A stretch of 35,744 nt of DNA, from the NCBI GenBank assembly GCA_016219005.1, contig JACRCN010000061.1:1-35744 (forward strand). The letters are read 5' to 3'. Origin of the DNA: Deltaproteobacteria bacterium (GTDB lineage Bacteria > Desulfobacterota > Desulfobacteria > Desulfobacterales > SpSt-501). The notes beneath the pieces were generated by a model. The model saw only the letters and a list, made by a program, of their open reading frames with translations, had not been told where the DNA came from and searched no databases. The position numbers and the translations under genes were made by a program. Within the stretch, counting starts at the first letter, position 1; every line of letters begins with the position of its first letter. Below, piece after piece: positions 1-7,543 of the stretch.

Positions 1-112
1 CCCCGGCCAGGGTGAGAATGAAGAACGCAATTACGGGAACCAGGGACAAAACCAGGTAGACCCGGTTCAGGTTGCGGATTAGCGAGTGAGTCTTCGTCAG
101 GGTGCGATTCAT
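1..112 (-). CDS. N-terminus of a membrane protein (partial, runs off the left edge)
   Basis: Only the first 37 codons are present. The product begins MNRTLTKTHSLIRNLNRVYL: a basic N-terminus followed by one hydrophobic segment (about residues 18-36, rich in V, L, F, I). This is an uncleaved signal anchor or first transmembrane helix. The ATG at 112 has a GGAG about 10 nt upstream on the minus strand, and an alternative ATG 15 nt further upstream is closed by a stop. Such starts are common in sensor kinases, chemoreceptors and diguanylate cyclases, but nothing here decides between them. The function is unknown. Confidence 0.55.
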   Translation of the reverse strand, partial: MNRTLTKTHSLIRNLNRVYLVLSLVPVIAFFILTLAG

Positions 113-450
113 TGCGCCTGCTCCATGCTGGTTCCCGGAAACATTCCTTACCAAGATACCCGTCTCATCGGGTGCAGCAGATCATCCCGAAGGAAAACGA
201 AGCGAATACATAGGTATTATCGGCAAAAATAGAAATTTCTAAAACTTGTTCCGCGATAGAGGAAAAATCTCTATGATGGTCGGCGATCTTCAGCGGAATC
301 GATACGGGTGTTTATTTGCGAGGTCTGGTCTTTGCGGATTCAAGCGATATGAAGGTTTTTGCCGTAACCTTTAATCATCCCGGGGCGGGGCGCATTGCCT
401 GCCACGGGAGCCATCATTGTCAAGGTGGTTTTTCTAATGGCCTATCGATT
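113..450. other. Intergenic region with two AT-rich palindromes
   Basis: No convincing gene lies here; an open frame on the plus strand that crosses it overlaps the zinc-domain/PilZ gene in antisense and has no ribosome binding site. The stretch must hold the promoter of the leftward membrane-protein gene. A perfect 12-bp palindrome TAGAAATTTCTA is at 230-241. A second inverted repeat, ATAGAG-N7-CTCTAT, is at 256-274. On the minus strand a GATAAT hexamer (217-222) could be a -10 box, but no good -35 partner is seen. No tRNA or terminator was recognised. Confidence 0.4.
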
Positions 451-1290
451 TCACATCAATCGGAGGCCTATGCTGAAGCGCGAAACCGCCTCTTTCTGAT
501 CTTCAAGGTCTCGGCACCATACCACTCTGCCGGCTACTGTATTCGGAAACGAGGAGTGCAATGGTTTGTCAAATCGGACCTTGATGATTTCACCTGGGCG
601 CATGACGAAATCAGAGAAAAGCATCATTCCTTCGGCACTGAAGTTTTCCAGGTGAGCATAGCTGAGTATCTCCGCGCGCGGCTTTTCGATCATAACGGTT
701 TCTGAGCGTGCGTAGCGTAAGCTCTTTCTTAGTTCCGGCCCAGCATATGGGGAATTAAGGCAATTGTTGAAGCCTGCAAAACCGGTATGCGTTGAAAAGG
801 ACGGATGGCCGCTTGCTTTCTGGGCTGTGGCGCTCATGCGCTGTTCCCCGGCGGATCGAACCCGAGGCTCCATGTTGCAGCAAAATGGGCAGGATTTCCC
901 CCTAAGCCTGGATCGAATGGTGGCTGCCCACTCATGCCCATGCGCGCAGATCCACCACATCTTCTCCCTTTGATGGACAGAAACCTCATTGGCCTTCAGA
1001 TCCAAGTTCCTGGATGGATGCCACTCCTTCAAAAGCTCCAGCTTGGCATCTACCATCCGCTGGTCCCCGTGCTTTTGCAAACTCAGGCAGAATGAGCACC
1101 GCATGCCACGGGTCCTGCAGCGAACGGATGCAAGCCACCAATGGCCCTTTTCACAAAGCCACCAGACTTTTTTACGAGACCCGGGCGTCACATCTTTAGC
1201 ACTCAGGTTGCCGTTTCGGATGGGGTGCCATTCCCTGGCAAGATCGGGCCTGAGGGCATAAAGATTATAAGATTCCGAAAGTTTGGGCAT
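451..1290 (-). CDS. Double treble-clef zinc domain (DUF4379-like) fused to a PilZ domain
   Basis: 279 aa from the ATG at 1290. Two repeats of a zinc-binding unit are visible: residues about 9-68 (PDLAREWHP..., WWLCEKGH, CSFC) and about 84-137 (LLKEWHPSRN, WWICAHGH, CPFC). Each has a Cys-x3-His pair followed by Cys-x2-Cys (C46, H50, C65, C68; C115, H119, C134, C137). The C-terminal third (about 187-279) looks like a PilZ domain: RKSLR as the RxxxR element, then NFSAEG as the N/DxSxxG element, then beta strands ending SIGLRLM. PilZ domains bind cyclic di-GMP; the zinc repeats resemble those of endonuclease-linked or nucleic-acid-associated proteins. A TTG start at 1362 would add 24 residues, but the zinc repeat begins right after the ATG used here. 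The ribosome site is weak (GGA). The role, a c-di-GMP-responsive nucleic-acid or partner binder, is inference. Confidence 0.7.
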   Translation of the reverse strand: MPKLSESYNLYALRPDLAREWHPIRNGNLSAKDVTPGSRKKVWWLCEKGHWWLASVRCRTRGMRCSFCLSLQKHGDQRMVDAKLELLKEWHPSRNLDLKANEVSVHQREKMWWICAHGHEWAATIRSRLRGKSCPFCCNMEPRVRSAGEQRMSATAQKASGHPSFSTHTGFAGFNNCLNSPYAGPELRKSLRYARSETVMIEKPRAEILSYAHLENFSAEGMMLFSDFVMRPGEIIKVRFDKPLHSSFPNTVAGRVVWCRDLEDQKEAVSRFSIGLRLM

Positions 1291-1510
1291 TGGGTGTTGA
1301 TTCCAGACTGTTAGGTCGTCAAACAATAATGCTTGGAAGCCCCATGTGAGGTAATCGATCAATTCCTACTTGAGGTGAGCGAAAAACGAAATGGGGTAGA
1401 TCATGTATTTTCGATGATTACGGTAGAATCGAAGGGTGGGTCGAAATTCAAGCCGAATCATACGGCCAGCCTCGGTTGCCCTCTGCCGCCTGTATAGGGT
1501 GCAGACGGTA

Positions 1511-1539
1511 TTGTTCCGATTAGCCGAGTAAGATATTAG
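1511..1539 (+). promoter_or_regulatory. Weak candidate sigma-70 promoter for the 70-aa gene
   Basis: TTGTTC (1511-1516), 17-bp spacer, TATTAG (1534-1539). The boxes match the consensus poorly, but the position would give a leader of about 33 nt ahead of the strong ribosome site at 1568-1572. Confidence 0.25.
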
Positions 1540-1578
1540 ACAGGCCATAAAAGTTCATTAAACCAAGGGAGGTTCCCC

Positions 1579-1791
1579 GTGGATGTTACCGTCAACAAGA
1601 AGTTTCCTTCTGCCTGGAAGGACCCATTAGAACTGTGTGGCAACTTTGTGCGGTATCTGATTGAGGGGGGGCGAGATTTAAATCAACATCGGGAATTTCT
1701 GCTGTTTTTGGTCAGCAAATATGGGGCTGACTGGGTCTGGGAGAATCGGAGTCGGCTTGTCGCTTTGGTGGTATTCCTGTATTCACTGTGA
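1579..1791 (+). CDS. Small protein of unknown function (70 aa)
   Basis: A GTG start is preceded at ideal distance by GGGAGG (1567-1572), one of the best ribosome binding sites on the left side of the window, which is the main reason to believe this gene. The protein (MDVTVNKKFPSAW... to ...ADWVWENRSRLVALV) is soluble-looking, with a leucine-rich middle and a Trp-containing segment near the C-terminus. No domain was recognised. It converges with the sigma-54 regulator gene and is followed by a dispersed repeat at 1858. A perfect 12-bp palindrome CTGAAGCTTCAG (1822-1833) lies 30 bp after the stop and could help end transcription, although no T-run follows it. Confidence 0.5.
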   Translation: MDVTVNKKFPSAWKDPLELCGNFVRYLIEGGRDLNQHREFLLFLVSKYGADWVWENRSRLVALVVFLYSL

Positions 1792-1857
1792 ACGAACCGG
1801 ATAAAGCATAAGACCCAACCCCTGAAGCTTCAGAATTTTCACAGCTTACCAAATCCA

Positions 1858-1886
1858 GAAGCCATCTTAAAAATAGCAGATCACAG
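1858..1886 (+). repeat. Dispersed 29-bp repeat (solo end)
   Basis: These 29 bp match 28545-28573 with only two differences (both T versus C). That second copy is the left end of a 144-bp fold-back element. No matching inverted end is found within about 150 bp on either side here, so this looks like a decayed or solo terminus. It lies between the convergent 70-aa gene and the regulator gene. Confidence 0.65.
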
Positions 1887-1902
1887 TTTTGTTGCGCCTT
1901 CA

Positions 1903-3888
1903 CTACGGGGCGAGCCCGTATTCTTTCATCTTGCGATACAATGTGCTGCGGGCGATCTTGAGTTGACGCGCCGCCACGGACACATTGCCGCCGGCTTCTT
2001 CAATAGCCGTCTGGATTATCTCCCGCAAGCCTTGCTGCATGCTCCTCGCGCCTGCTTTGGCTTGCGCGGGCTTCCTGCGGGAGCGCGGAGACAGATGCTC
2101 CATACATACCCGCTCACCCTGGCACAGGAGTAGCGCACGCTCCAGAACGTTTTCCAGTTCGCGGACATTCCCCGGCCAGTGGTAGTCGAGCAGGGACTCC
2201 ATTACGTCCTCGGACACCAGTGGCTTGGCGATGGCCATCTCCTGGGACAGACGACCCAATATGTGGTTCGTCAGCAGGCGGATGTCGTCCTTCCGGTCCC
2301 TCAGGGGTGGAATCAGGATCTCCATCACGTTCAACCGGTAGTAGAGGTCTTCGCGAAAATGGCCCGCCTCCACCTCATCCATCAGGTCGGTGTTGCTGGC
2401 GGCCATGATGCGTACGTCGACCGGAATCGTGCGGGTGTCGCCCAGGCGCATGATTTCGTTCTGCTGCAGCACGCGCAGCAGCTTGGCCTGGAGGTCCAGC
2501 GGCAGTCCGTTAATCTCGTCCAGAAAGAGAGTACCCTTGTGCGCAAGCTCGAATTTGCCGATCATCCCTCTCTCCCGCGCGCCGGTGAAAGCGCCCCCCT
2601 TGTACCCAAAGAGTTCGGATTCGATCAGGTCCCGCGGGATTGTCGTGCAGGAAATGGCCACAAAGGGGCCGTTGCACCGATGGCTGTGGCTGTGGATGGC
2701 CTGCGCGAAGAGTTCCTTACCGGTGCCGCTCTCGCCGATGATCAGCACCCGGGAGTTGGACTTGGCGGCGATCTTGGCCAATTCGATCTGCTTGAGAAAT
2801 TGAGGGTTCCGGCCCCGGATGTCGTCGAACTCGTACTTCGAGTAGTTGCCGCCGATGCGTTTGGCAATATCGATCATCCGGCGTTTTTCGGCCATGGTGA
2901 TGATTATTCCCAACATTTTCTGGTTCGGCGTCTGGATCGGGTCGACCCGGCATAAAAACGTTCGCGGCCCGTCCGGGGATATGAAGCTGATCTCGGTGGC
3001 CTCTGAAAAATCGAGACTGTCGATCTGCTTCGCGAGCACCTCGCCTGAAACTACGAAATCGGTAACGGGCTTGCCGATCAAGGGCTCGGCCGATAGGCCG
3101 AGCATGTTGCTCGCGGCCCGGTTGAGGTGGGTGATCCGATGTTTTTTATCGAGGGCGATGAACCCCTCGGAGATCGAGTTGTAGATGGAGGTCAACATGG
3201 AATTGAGCCGCTGGGCTCCCTCGTTGAGATCCCGTTCGAGCAGGCGGCTTTCGATGCTGCCGGCCGCTGCGTTGACCAAAGCCAAGGTATGACGATGCAA
3301 CCCGAAAACGCGGCCGGACAGGGTGGCAGCGCCGATCAACTCCCCCCGGTAGTGGATGGGCGCGGAGGAACAGGTCCATGGATGGTGGTTGACATTGAAG
3401 TGCTCGGCCCCGGTGATCTGGATGGGGCTTCCCATATCCAGGCATAGGCCGATTCCGTTGGTGCCGGCATGCTCCGTTGAGCGCTGGCAGCCGGGAACGT
3501 AGAAGTTTTTCACAGCCATCTCCAATACATCCTGATCGCCGCGCACCTCTAACACGTGGCCTTCTTTTTCGGATAGAGTGACGATAAAACCGGTGCCGCG
3601 GACCGAGATCTCAACCATCTCCAGCACCGGTCGAGCGACTTCGATAAACTCACGGTAGCGGAACTGCAGCTCGGCCAGCCTGCTCGTGGAAATGACCACC
3701 GGGGGGGTTTTGCCGAACGGATCAAGTCCCAGCCCCCGGCAGCGGATCCAGGATTCCAGGATCACCTTGCGTACCGGATAACTCGGTTCGCGCCGATGAA
3801 TGATCACATCTTCCCAGGCCCTGCGGATTGGGTCGTCGGAGGGCGATAAATCCGGTGGTGATTTCGGAAGCTTCTCAGAAGGCTGCAC
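1903..3888 (-). CDS. acoR: Sigma-54-dependent activator, AcoR type (GAF-PAS-AAA+-Fis HTH)
   Basis: 661 aa, the usual size for AcoR-type activators. It activates transcription from -24/-12 promoters by ATP-driven remodelling of sigma-54 RNA polymerase. N-terminal GAF-like sensor about residues 75-220 with the STEHAGTNGIGLCL segment typical of the AcoR group; PAS domain about 225-335; AAA+ domain about 350-585 with Walker A GESGTGKE (385-392), the sigma-54-contacting GAFTGA loop (432-437), Walker B TLFLDE (453-458) and WPGNVRELEN (571-580); Fis-type helix-turn-helix about 620-657. All motifs look intact. The start is GTG at 3888, with GGGAGG 8 nt upstream. It is divergent from the acetoin-dehydrogenase-type operon, which carries a consensus sigma-54 promoter and paired palindromes, so local activation is very likely. 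The effector is unknown; AcoR relatives respond to acetoin or related compounds. Confidence 0.9.
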   Translation of the reverse strand: MQPSEKLPKSPPDLSPSDDPIRRAWEDVIIHRREPSYPVRKVILESWIRCRGLGLDPFGKTPPVVISTSRLAELQFRYREFIEVARPVLEMVEISVRGTGFIVTLSEKEGHVLEVRGDQDVLEMAVKNFYVPGCQRSTEHAGTNGIGLCLDMGSPIQITGAEHFNVNHHPWTCSSAPIHYRGELIGAATLSGRVFGLHRHTLALVNAAAGSIESRLLERDLNEGAQRLNSMLTSIYNSISEGFIALDKKHRITHLNRAASNMLGLSAEPLIGKPVTDFVVSGEVLAKQIDSLDFSEATEISFISPDGPRTFLCRVDPIQTPNQKMLGIIITMAEKRRMIDIAKRIGGNYSKYEFDDIRGRNPQFLKQIELAKIAAKSNSRVLIIGESGTGKELFAQAIHSHSHRCNGPFVAISCTTIPRDLIESELFGYKGGAFTGARERGMIGKFELAHKGTLFLDEINGLPLDLQAKLLRVLQQNEIMRLGDTRTIPVDVRIMAASNTDLMDEVEAGHFREDLYYRLNVMEILIPPLRDRKDDIRLLTNHILGRLSQEMAIAKPLVSEDVMESLLDYHWPGNVRELENVLERALLLCQGERVCMEHLSPRSRRKPAQAKAGARSMQQGLREIIQTAIEEAGGNVSVAARQLKIARSTLYRKMKEYGLAP

Positions 3889-3934
3889 GGTGTTGACCTC
3901 CCTTGCTTCAAGATCATGCTTTGATTAGCGAGAG

Positions 3935-3962
3935 ATTATACCCACGGATGCTTAAAAGTAAA
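3935..3962 (-). promoter_or_regulatory. Sigma-70-like promoter of the acoR-type gene
   Basis: On the minus strand TTTACT (3957-3962), 16-bp spacer, perfect TATAAT (3935-3940). It would give a leader of about 40 nt to the GTG at 3888. The activator-site candidates at 3981-4016 begin 18 bp upstream of the -35 box, so the regulator may also affect its own expression. Confidence 0.55.
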
Positions 3963-3980
3963 TTAAAAACGGGCGACAAG

Positions 3981-4016
3981 TGTCTCATTTTGAGTCAAGA
4001 GTCCGATTTTAGGACA
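3981..4016. promoter_or_regulatory. Paired enhancer (UAS) candidates for the sigma-54 activator
   Basis: Two 17-bp imperfect palindromes: TGTCTCATTTTGAGTCA (3981-3997) and AGTCCGATTTTAGGACA (4000-4016). Each has complementary half sites around a TTT centre. The centres are 19 bp apart, about two helical turns, so both would face the same side of the DNA. They end about 120 bp upstream of the -24/-12 promoter at 4137, the usual distance for enhancer-bound activators. Related sites with the same 19-bp spacing occur upstream of the second sigma-54 promoter at 25180. Confidence 0.65.
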
Positions 4017-4074
4017 CCGCATGCGAGGTCGGTCTTGATTCCTGTTCTTGCAGACTGCCGGCGACAAGGTGATA

Positions 4075-4087
4075 TATCAAACGATTC
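4075..4087 (+). promoter_or_regulatory. IHF-like site
   Basis: TATCAA-N4-TTC matches the IHF consensus WATCAANNNNTTR at all but the last fixed position. It lies between the enhancer candidates and the sigma-54 promoter, where IHF bending commonly helps looping. With so short a motif the match could be chance. Confidence 0.4.
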
Positions 4088-4102
4088 AAACAGGTTAATA
4101 GA

Positions 4103-4121
4103 CAGACTATCGTGCAGTCTG
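4103..4121. promoter_or_regulatory. 19-bp inverted repeat upstream of the sigma-54 promoter
   Basis: CAGACT-N7-AGTCTG, perfect 6-bp arms, ending 15 bp upstream of the -24 element. It differs from the enhancer-type palindromes, so it may bind another regulator or be incidental. Confidence 0.3.
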
Positions 4122-4136
4122 AGGATCAAGGCTGCA

Positions 4137-4152
4137 TGGCACCGGCATTGCA
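4137..4152 (+). promoter_or_regulatory. Sigma-54 (-24/-12) promoter of the aco-liv operon
   Basis: TGGCACCGGCATTGCA fits the consensus TGGCAC-N5-TTGCA exactly, with GG at 4138-4139 and GC at 4150-4151. Transcription should start near 4163, leaving a leader of about 58 nt before the E1 alpha gene. The divergent gene encodes the matching activator class. Confidence 0.85.
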
Positions 4153-4221
4153 AAAGCACAGTAGACAGAAGATCGATCTTCACTGCCTTTCAGAATTTCA
4201 CCCGACCCTGGGAGGACCGTC

Positions 4222-5208
4222 ATGAAATTGAGCAAGGAAAAACTCCTTTCCTTCTACCGTACAATGCAGACCATTCGGCTCTTCGAAAACCGCATCTCCG
4301 ACCTGTACGCCCGCGGCACGGTGCCGGGGCTGGCCCATCTCTACATCGGAGAGGAGGCCGTGGCGGCTGGGGTCTGCGGCGCCTTGAGGCCGGACGACTT
4401 CATCACCAGCACTCACCGCGGCCATGGGCACGTAATCGCCAAAGGGGCTGACCTCAAACCCATGATGGCAGAACTTTTCGGCCGGCGCACGGGCTACTGC
4501 AAAGGCAAGGGCGGCTCCATGCACATCGCCGACATGAACATGGGCATCCTGGGCGCCAACGGCATCGCCGGCGGTGGGCTTCCCATCGCGGTGGGCGCCG
4601 GCTGGTCTGCGAAATGGCGGGGCACGGATCAGGTCGCGGCCTGCTTCTTCGGAGACGGCGCCTCCAACAACGGAACCTTCCACGAAAGCCTGAACCTGGC
4701 CTCTCTCCATAAGCTGCCCGTAATATTCGTGTGTGAGAACAACAAGTATGGCATCTCTGTCTGCCAGCTCAAGCATCAGCCCATCATTGATATCGCCACC
4801 CGGGCGACGAGCTACGACATGCCCGGCAGCGTTCTTGATGGCAACGACGTGCTGGAGGTCTACGAAGCCGTCGTCAAGGCCGTGCGCCGAGCGCGGACTG
4901 GCGAGGGTCCGACTCTGCTGGAGTTCAAGACCTACCGCTGGCGCGGCCATCACGAGGGCGACCCCAACCAAGGCGAACGCTACCGCACCAAGGAGGAAAT
5001 CACGCAGTGGATGGAGAAGTGCCCAATTCAGCGCCTGGCGGCGAAGCTTGTCACCAAGAAAATCGCCAGCCGCCAGGCCTTGGACGCCATCGACCGCGAG
5101 ATCACGACGGCTATCGATGCGGCCGTGGAGTTTGCGACCCAGAGTGAATTTCCTGCCCTTGAAGAGATGTACGAGGACGTTTACGCGAGCGAGGACATGG
5201 CCAAATGA
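4222..5208 (+). CDS. acoA: Acetoin dehydrogenase-type E1 component, alpha subunit
   Basis: 328 aa, full length for the family. With the beta subunit it forms the thiamine-diphosphate enzyme that cleaves acetoin (or a related hydroxyketone or 2-oxo acid) and passes the acyl group to lipoyl-E2 in the cytoplasm. The ThDP motif is complete: GDG at 144-146 and NN at 173-174 (GDGASNNGTF ... CENNKYG). The GGSMHIADMNMGILGANGI segment (about 97-115) is characteristic of the AcoA/PDH-alpha group. GGGAGG lies about 7 nt before the ATG. It is the first gene behind the sigma-54 promoter and overlaps the next gene by 4 bp (ATGA). The preference for acetoin over pyruvate is inferred from the similarity and the AcoR-type neighbour; substrate specificity cannot be read from the sequence. 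Confidence 0.9.
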   Translation: MKLSKEKLLSFYRTMQTIRLFENRISDLYARGTVPGLAHLYIGEEAVAAGVCGALRPDDFITSTHRGHGHVIAKGADLKPMMAELFGRRTGYCKGKGGSMHIADMNMGILGANGIAGGGLPIAVGAGWSAKWRGTDQVAACFFGDGASNNGTFHESLNLASLHKLPVIFVCENNKYGISVCQLKHQPIIDIATRATSYDMPGSVLDGNDVLEVYEAVVKAVRRARTGEGPTLLEFKTYRWRGHHEGDPNQGERYRTKEEITQWMEKCPIQRLAAKLVTKKIASRQALDAIDREITTAIDAAVEFATQSEFPALEEMYEDVYASEDMAK

Positions 5209-6185
5209 GAGAGATCACTTATAGTCAAGCGTTGAACGAAGCGTTGCGCATTTGCATGACCGAGGACGAGCGGGTGGTCCTGCTGGGGGAGGACATCGGC
5301 TGCTACGGGGGCATCTTCCAGGTGACCAAGGACCTTCAAACCGAATTCGGGCCGGACCGGGTGGTGGATACCCCTATTTCGGAGGCCGGCTTCGTGGGCG
5401 CGAGCGTCGGCGCCGCTCTGACCGGCATGCGACCGGTAACCGAGATCATGTTCATCGACTTCACCACGGTCTGCATGGACATGATCATCAACCAGATGGC
5501 TAAGATGCATTACATGTTCGGCGGCAAGGGTAAAGTCCCGATGGTGTTGCGTGTCAATATCGGCGCCGGCCGCGGCACCGCAGCCCAGCATTCCCAAAGC
5601 TTCCACTCCATCTTCATGCACGTTCCTGGCCTCTGCGTGGCGGCTCCCTCAACCCCCTACGACGCAAAGGGCCTGCTGATCGAGGCCGTCAAGAACGACA
5701 ACCCCGTTATTTTCGTCGAACACAAACGCCTGTATAACACTCGCGGCATGGTGCCCGAGGAGAGCTACCGGATCCCCTTCGGCAGGGCCGAGGTCAAGCG
5801 CACCGGCAAGGATGTTACCGTCTTTGCCACCCACGCCTTGGTTTTAAGCGCGCTGGAAGCGGCCGAGGAGGCAGCCCGAGACGGCATCGACGTGGAGGTG
5901 ATTGACCCGAGGACGCTCGCGCCCCTCGACAAGGATACCTTGATCGCATCGGTCAAGAAGACCGGCCGGCTGCTCGTGGCCGACGAGGACAACAAAACCT
6001 GCGGGGTGGCTGCCGAAGTCTCCGCCATTGTTGCCGAGGACGCCATCGAATACCTCAAGGCGCCCATTCTCCGGAACTGTTCGCCGGACACGCCGGTGCC
6101 ATTTTCCCCGCCGCTGGAGAAGTCCTTCATGTTCGGCAAGGACCGGCTGTTGGAGTCCGTCCGGCGCCTGATGGCCTATGCCTGA
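5205..6185 (+). CDS. acoB: Acetoin dehydrogenase-type E1 component, beta subunit
   Basis: 326 aa, typical length. It partners the preceding alpha subunit in the alpha2beta2 E1 enzyme. The start MREITYSQALNEAL and the LGEDIG segment (about 27-32) are standard for E1 beta. Glu60 in TPISEAGF is the position that activates the ThDP aminopyrimidine, and His129 in AAQHSQS lies in the active-site loop. The C-terminal transketolase-C domain (about 200-320) carries VIDPRTLAPLD. Its ATG overlaps the stop of the alpha gene, so translation is probably coupled, as expected for stoichiometric subunits. It is followed 15 bp later by the E2 gene. Confidence 0.9.
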   Translation: MREITYSQALNEALRICMTEDERVVLLGEDIGCYGGIFQVTKDLQTEFGPDRVVDTPISEAGFVGASVGAALTGMRPVTEIMFIDFTTVCMDMIINQMAKMHYMFGGKGKVPMVLRVNIGAGRGTAAQHSQSFHSIFMHVPGLCVAAPSTPYDAKGLLIEAVKNDNPVIFVEHKRLYNTRGMVPEESYRIPFGRAEVKRTGKDVTVFATHALVLSALEAAEEAARDGIDVEVIDPRTLAPLDKDTLIASVKKTGRLLVADEDNKTCGVAAEVSAIVAEDAIEYLKAPILRNCSPDTPVPFSPPLEKSFMFGKDRLLESVRRLMAYA

Positions 6186-6200
6186 GAAAGGAGACGCCGC

Positions 6201-7523
6201 GTGGCTACCGAAGTAGTCATCCCCATGCTCGGGGTTACCATTGAAACCGGCATCATCGTCGAATGGCTGAAAAAGGAAGGAGACCAGGTCAAGAAAGGCG
6301 AAAGCCTTTTCGTGGTGGAGGCCGACAAGGTTGTCGCCGAGGTGGAGTCGCCTGCTTCCGGTCTTCTGGCCAAGATTCTCCTGCCCGTGGGACAGAAGGT
6401 GCCGGTGCTGACCGTGGTCGCGGTCATCACCGATCCTGGCGAAAGCGTGCCGGCCCGTTATCTTAGCGGCGCACCGGCCGCGGCCGCAGCGGAGCGGATG
6501 CCCTCTCCGGTCGCTGCCGTGCCGATGACAGCCCCCACCGCGCTGCCCGCACCCGGACCGGTGCGGGCGGTCCCGGCTGCACGCACGCTTGCGCGCGAAA
6601 AGGGCATGGACCTCAGCGGGATCAAGGGCAGCGGCCCTGCAGGCGTCATTCTCCATAAGGACGTGGCCGAAGCCGCCGCGGCCCCAAGCGTGGTGGTTTC
6701 GCACCTGGCCAGGCAGGCCTCGGAAAAAGCCGGCCTTCCTCTGGGGGCTATCCCTGGCAGCGGAGTGCGCGGCCGGGTGATGCAGGCCGATGTGGCGCGC
6801 GCGGCCGCGGAGGCTGCCGCCCCGCGCCTGGGCAAGATCATCCCCATGGACCGCATGCGCCGGATCATCGCCCGCCGCATGGCGGAAAGCGCTTTCACCG
6901 CACCGCATATTCACTTCTTTTCGGACGTGGGCATGGACGCCCTGCTCGCCTTTCGCGGACAGATCCTGCCGGAGTTCGAGACACGCCTTGGCTTGCGCCC
7001 GTCGGTAAACGATTTCCTGATCAAGGCCGCGGCCCTGGCCATCCGCGACTACCCACTGCTGAACGCGATCGTAAAGGGCGAGGAAATTCACATCTTGCCT
7101 GAGATTAACGTTTGCCTGGCCGTGGCCTTGCCCGACGGCCTTATCACCCCGGCTGTCTCCAACGCGGACCAGTGCGGATTAGCGGAGATCGTCCGCTTAC
7201 GCGCGGACCTGGTGCGGAGGGCGCGCGCCGGTGCCTTGACCGTCGCCGAGCTGGAGCGCGGCACATTCACGATTTCAAGCCTCGCCCAGTACGACATCAG
7301 CCACTTTACGGCAATTTTGAACCCGCCCCAGAGCGCCATCCTTTCGGTCGGCAAAACCCGGGACACTATCTATCTCGAGAACGGCCAGGTGCGCTCGGCG
7401 CGGATGGCCACGTTAGGCCTGTCGGTGGACCACCGTATCATCGACGGCACCCTGGCGGCGGAGTTTCTCCAGACGCTCAAGGCATACTTGGAGAAGCCGG
7501 CTTTCACATTTCTGCACGTCTGA
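6201..7523 (+). CDS. acoC: Dihydrolipoamide acyltransferase (E2) with two E3-binding domains
   Basis: 440 aa, GTG start with AAAGGAG upstream. One N-terminal lipoyl domain (about 1-78) with the lipoylated lysine at K43 in EADKVVAE; an Ala/Pro-rich linker (about 90-124); a peripheral-subunit-binding domain about 126-156 (ARTLAREKGMDLSG, GSGPAG) and a second about 167-200 (LARQASEKAGLPLG, GSGVRG); then the catalytic acyltransferase domain (about 210-435) with the DHRIIDG active site (His411, Asp415). It takes the acyl group from E1 and makes acyl-CoA, with E3 reoxidising the lipoamide. Tandem E3-binding domains are less common than one. It lies between the E1 and E3 genes in one operon. Confidence 0.9.
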   Translation: MATEVVIPMLGVTIETGIIVEWLKKEGDQVKKGESLFVVEADKVVAEVESPASGLLAKILLPVGQKVPVLTVVAVITDPGESVPARYLSGAPAAAAAERMPSPVAAVPMTAPTALPAPGPVRAVPAARTLAREKGMDLSGIKGSGPAGVILHKDVAEAAAAPSVVVSHLARQASEKAGLPLGAIPGSGVRGRVMQADVARAAAEAAAPRLGKIIPMDRMRRIIARRMAESAFTAPHIHFFSDVGMDALLAFRGQILPEFETRLGLRPSVNDFLIKAAALAIRDYPLLNAIVKGEEIHILPEINVCLAVALPDGLITPAVSNADQCGLAEIVRLRADLVRRARAGALTVAELERGTFTISSLAQYDISHFTAILNPPQSAILSVGKTRDTIYLENGQVRSARMATLGLSVDHRIIDGTLAAEFLQTLKAYLEKPAFTFLHV

Positions 7524-7543
7524 AGAGGGCGAGGCTCGGAACC

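Noticed and set aside
316-705. Plus-strand open frame across the left spacer
   Set aside because: It overlaps the zinc-PilZ gene in antisense and lacks a ribosome site.
1366-1548. 60-codon minus-strand frame between the zinc-PilZ gene and the small protein
   Set aside because: No ribosome site and no recognisable sequence; the spacer more likely holds promoters.
3903-4451. Open frame across the acoR-aco intergenic region
   Set aside because: It overlaps the promoters and enhancer sites and runs into acoA in another frame; no ribosome site.
5844-7091. Long minus-strand open frame (415 codons) opposite acoB/acoC
   Set aside because: GC-rich antisense shadow; low-complexity His/Arg/Gly composition, no ribosome site, while the plus-strand genes have full family motifs.
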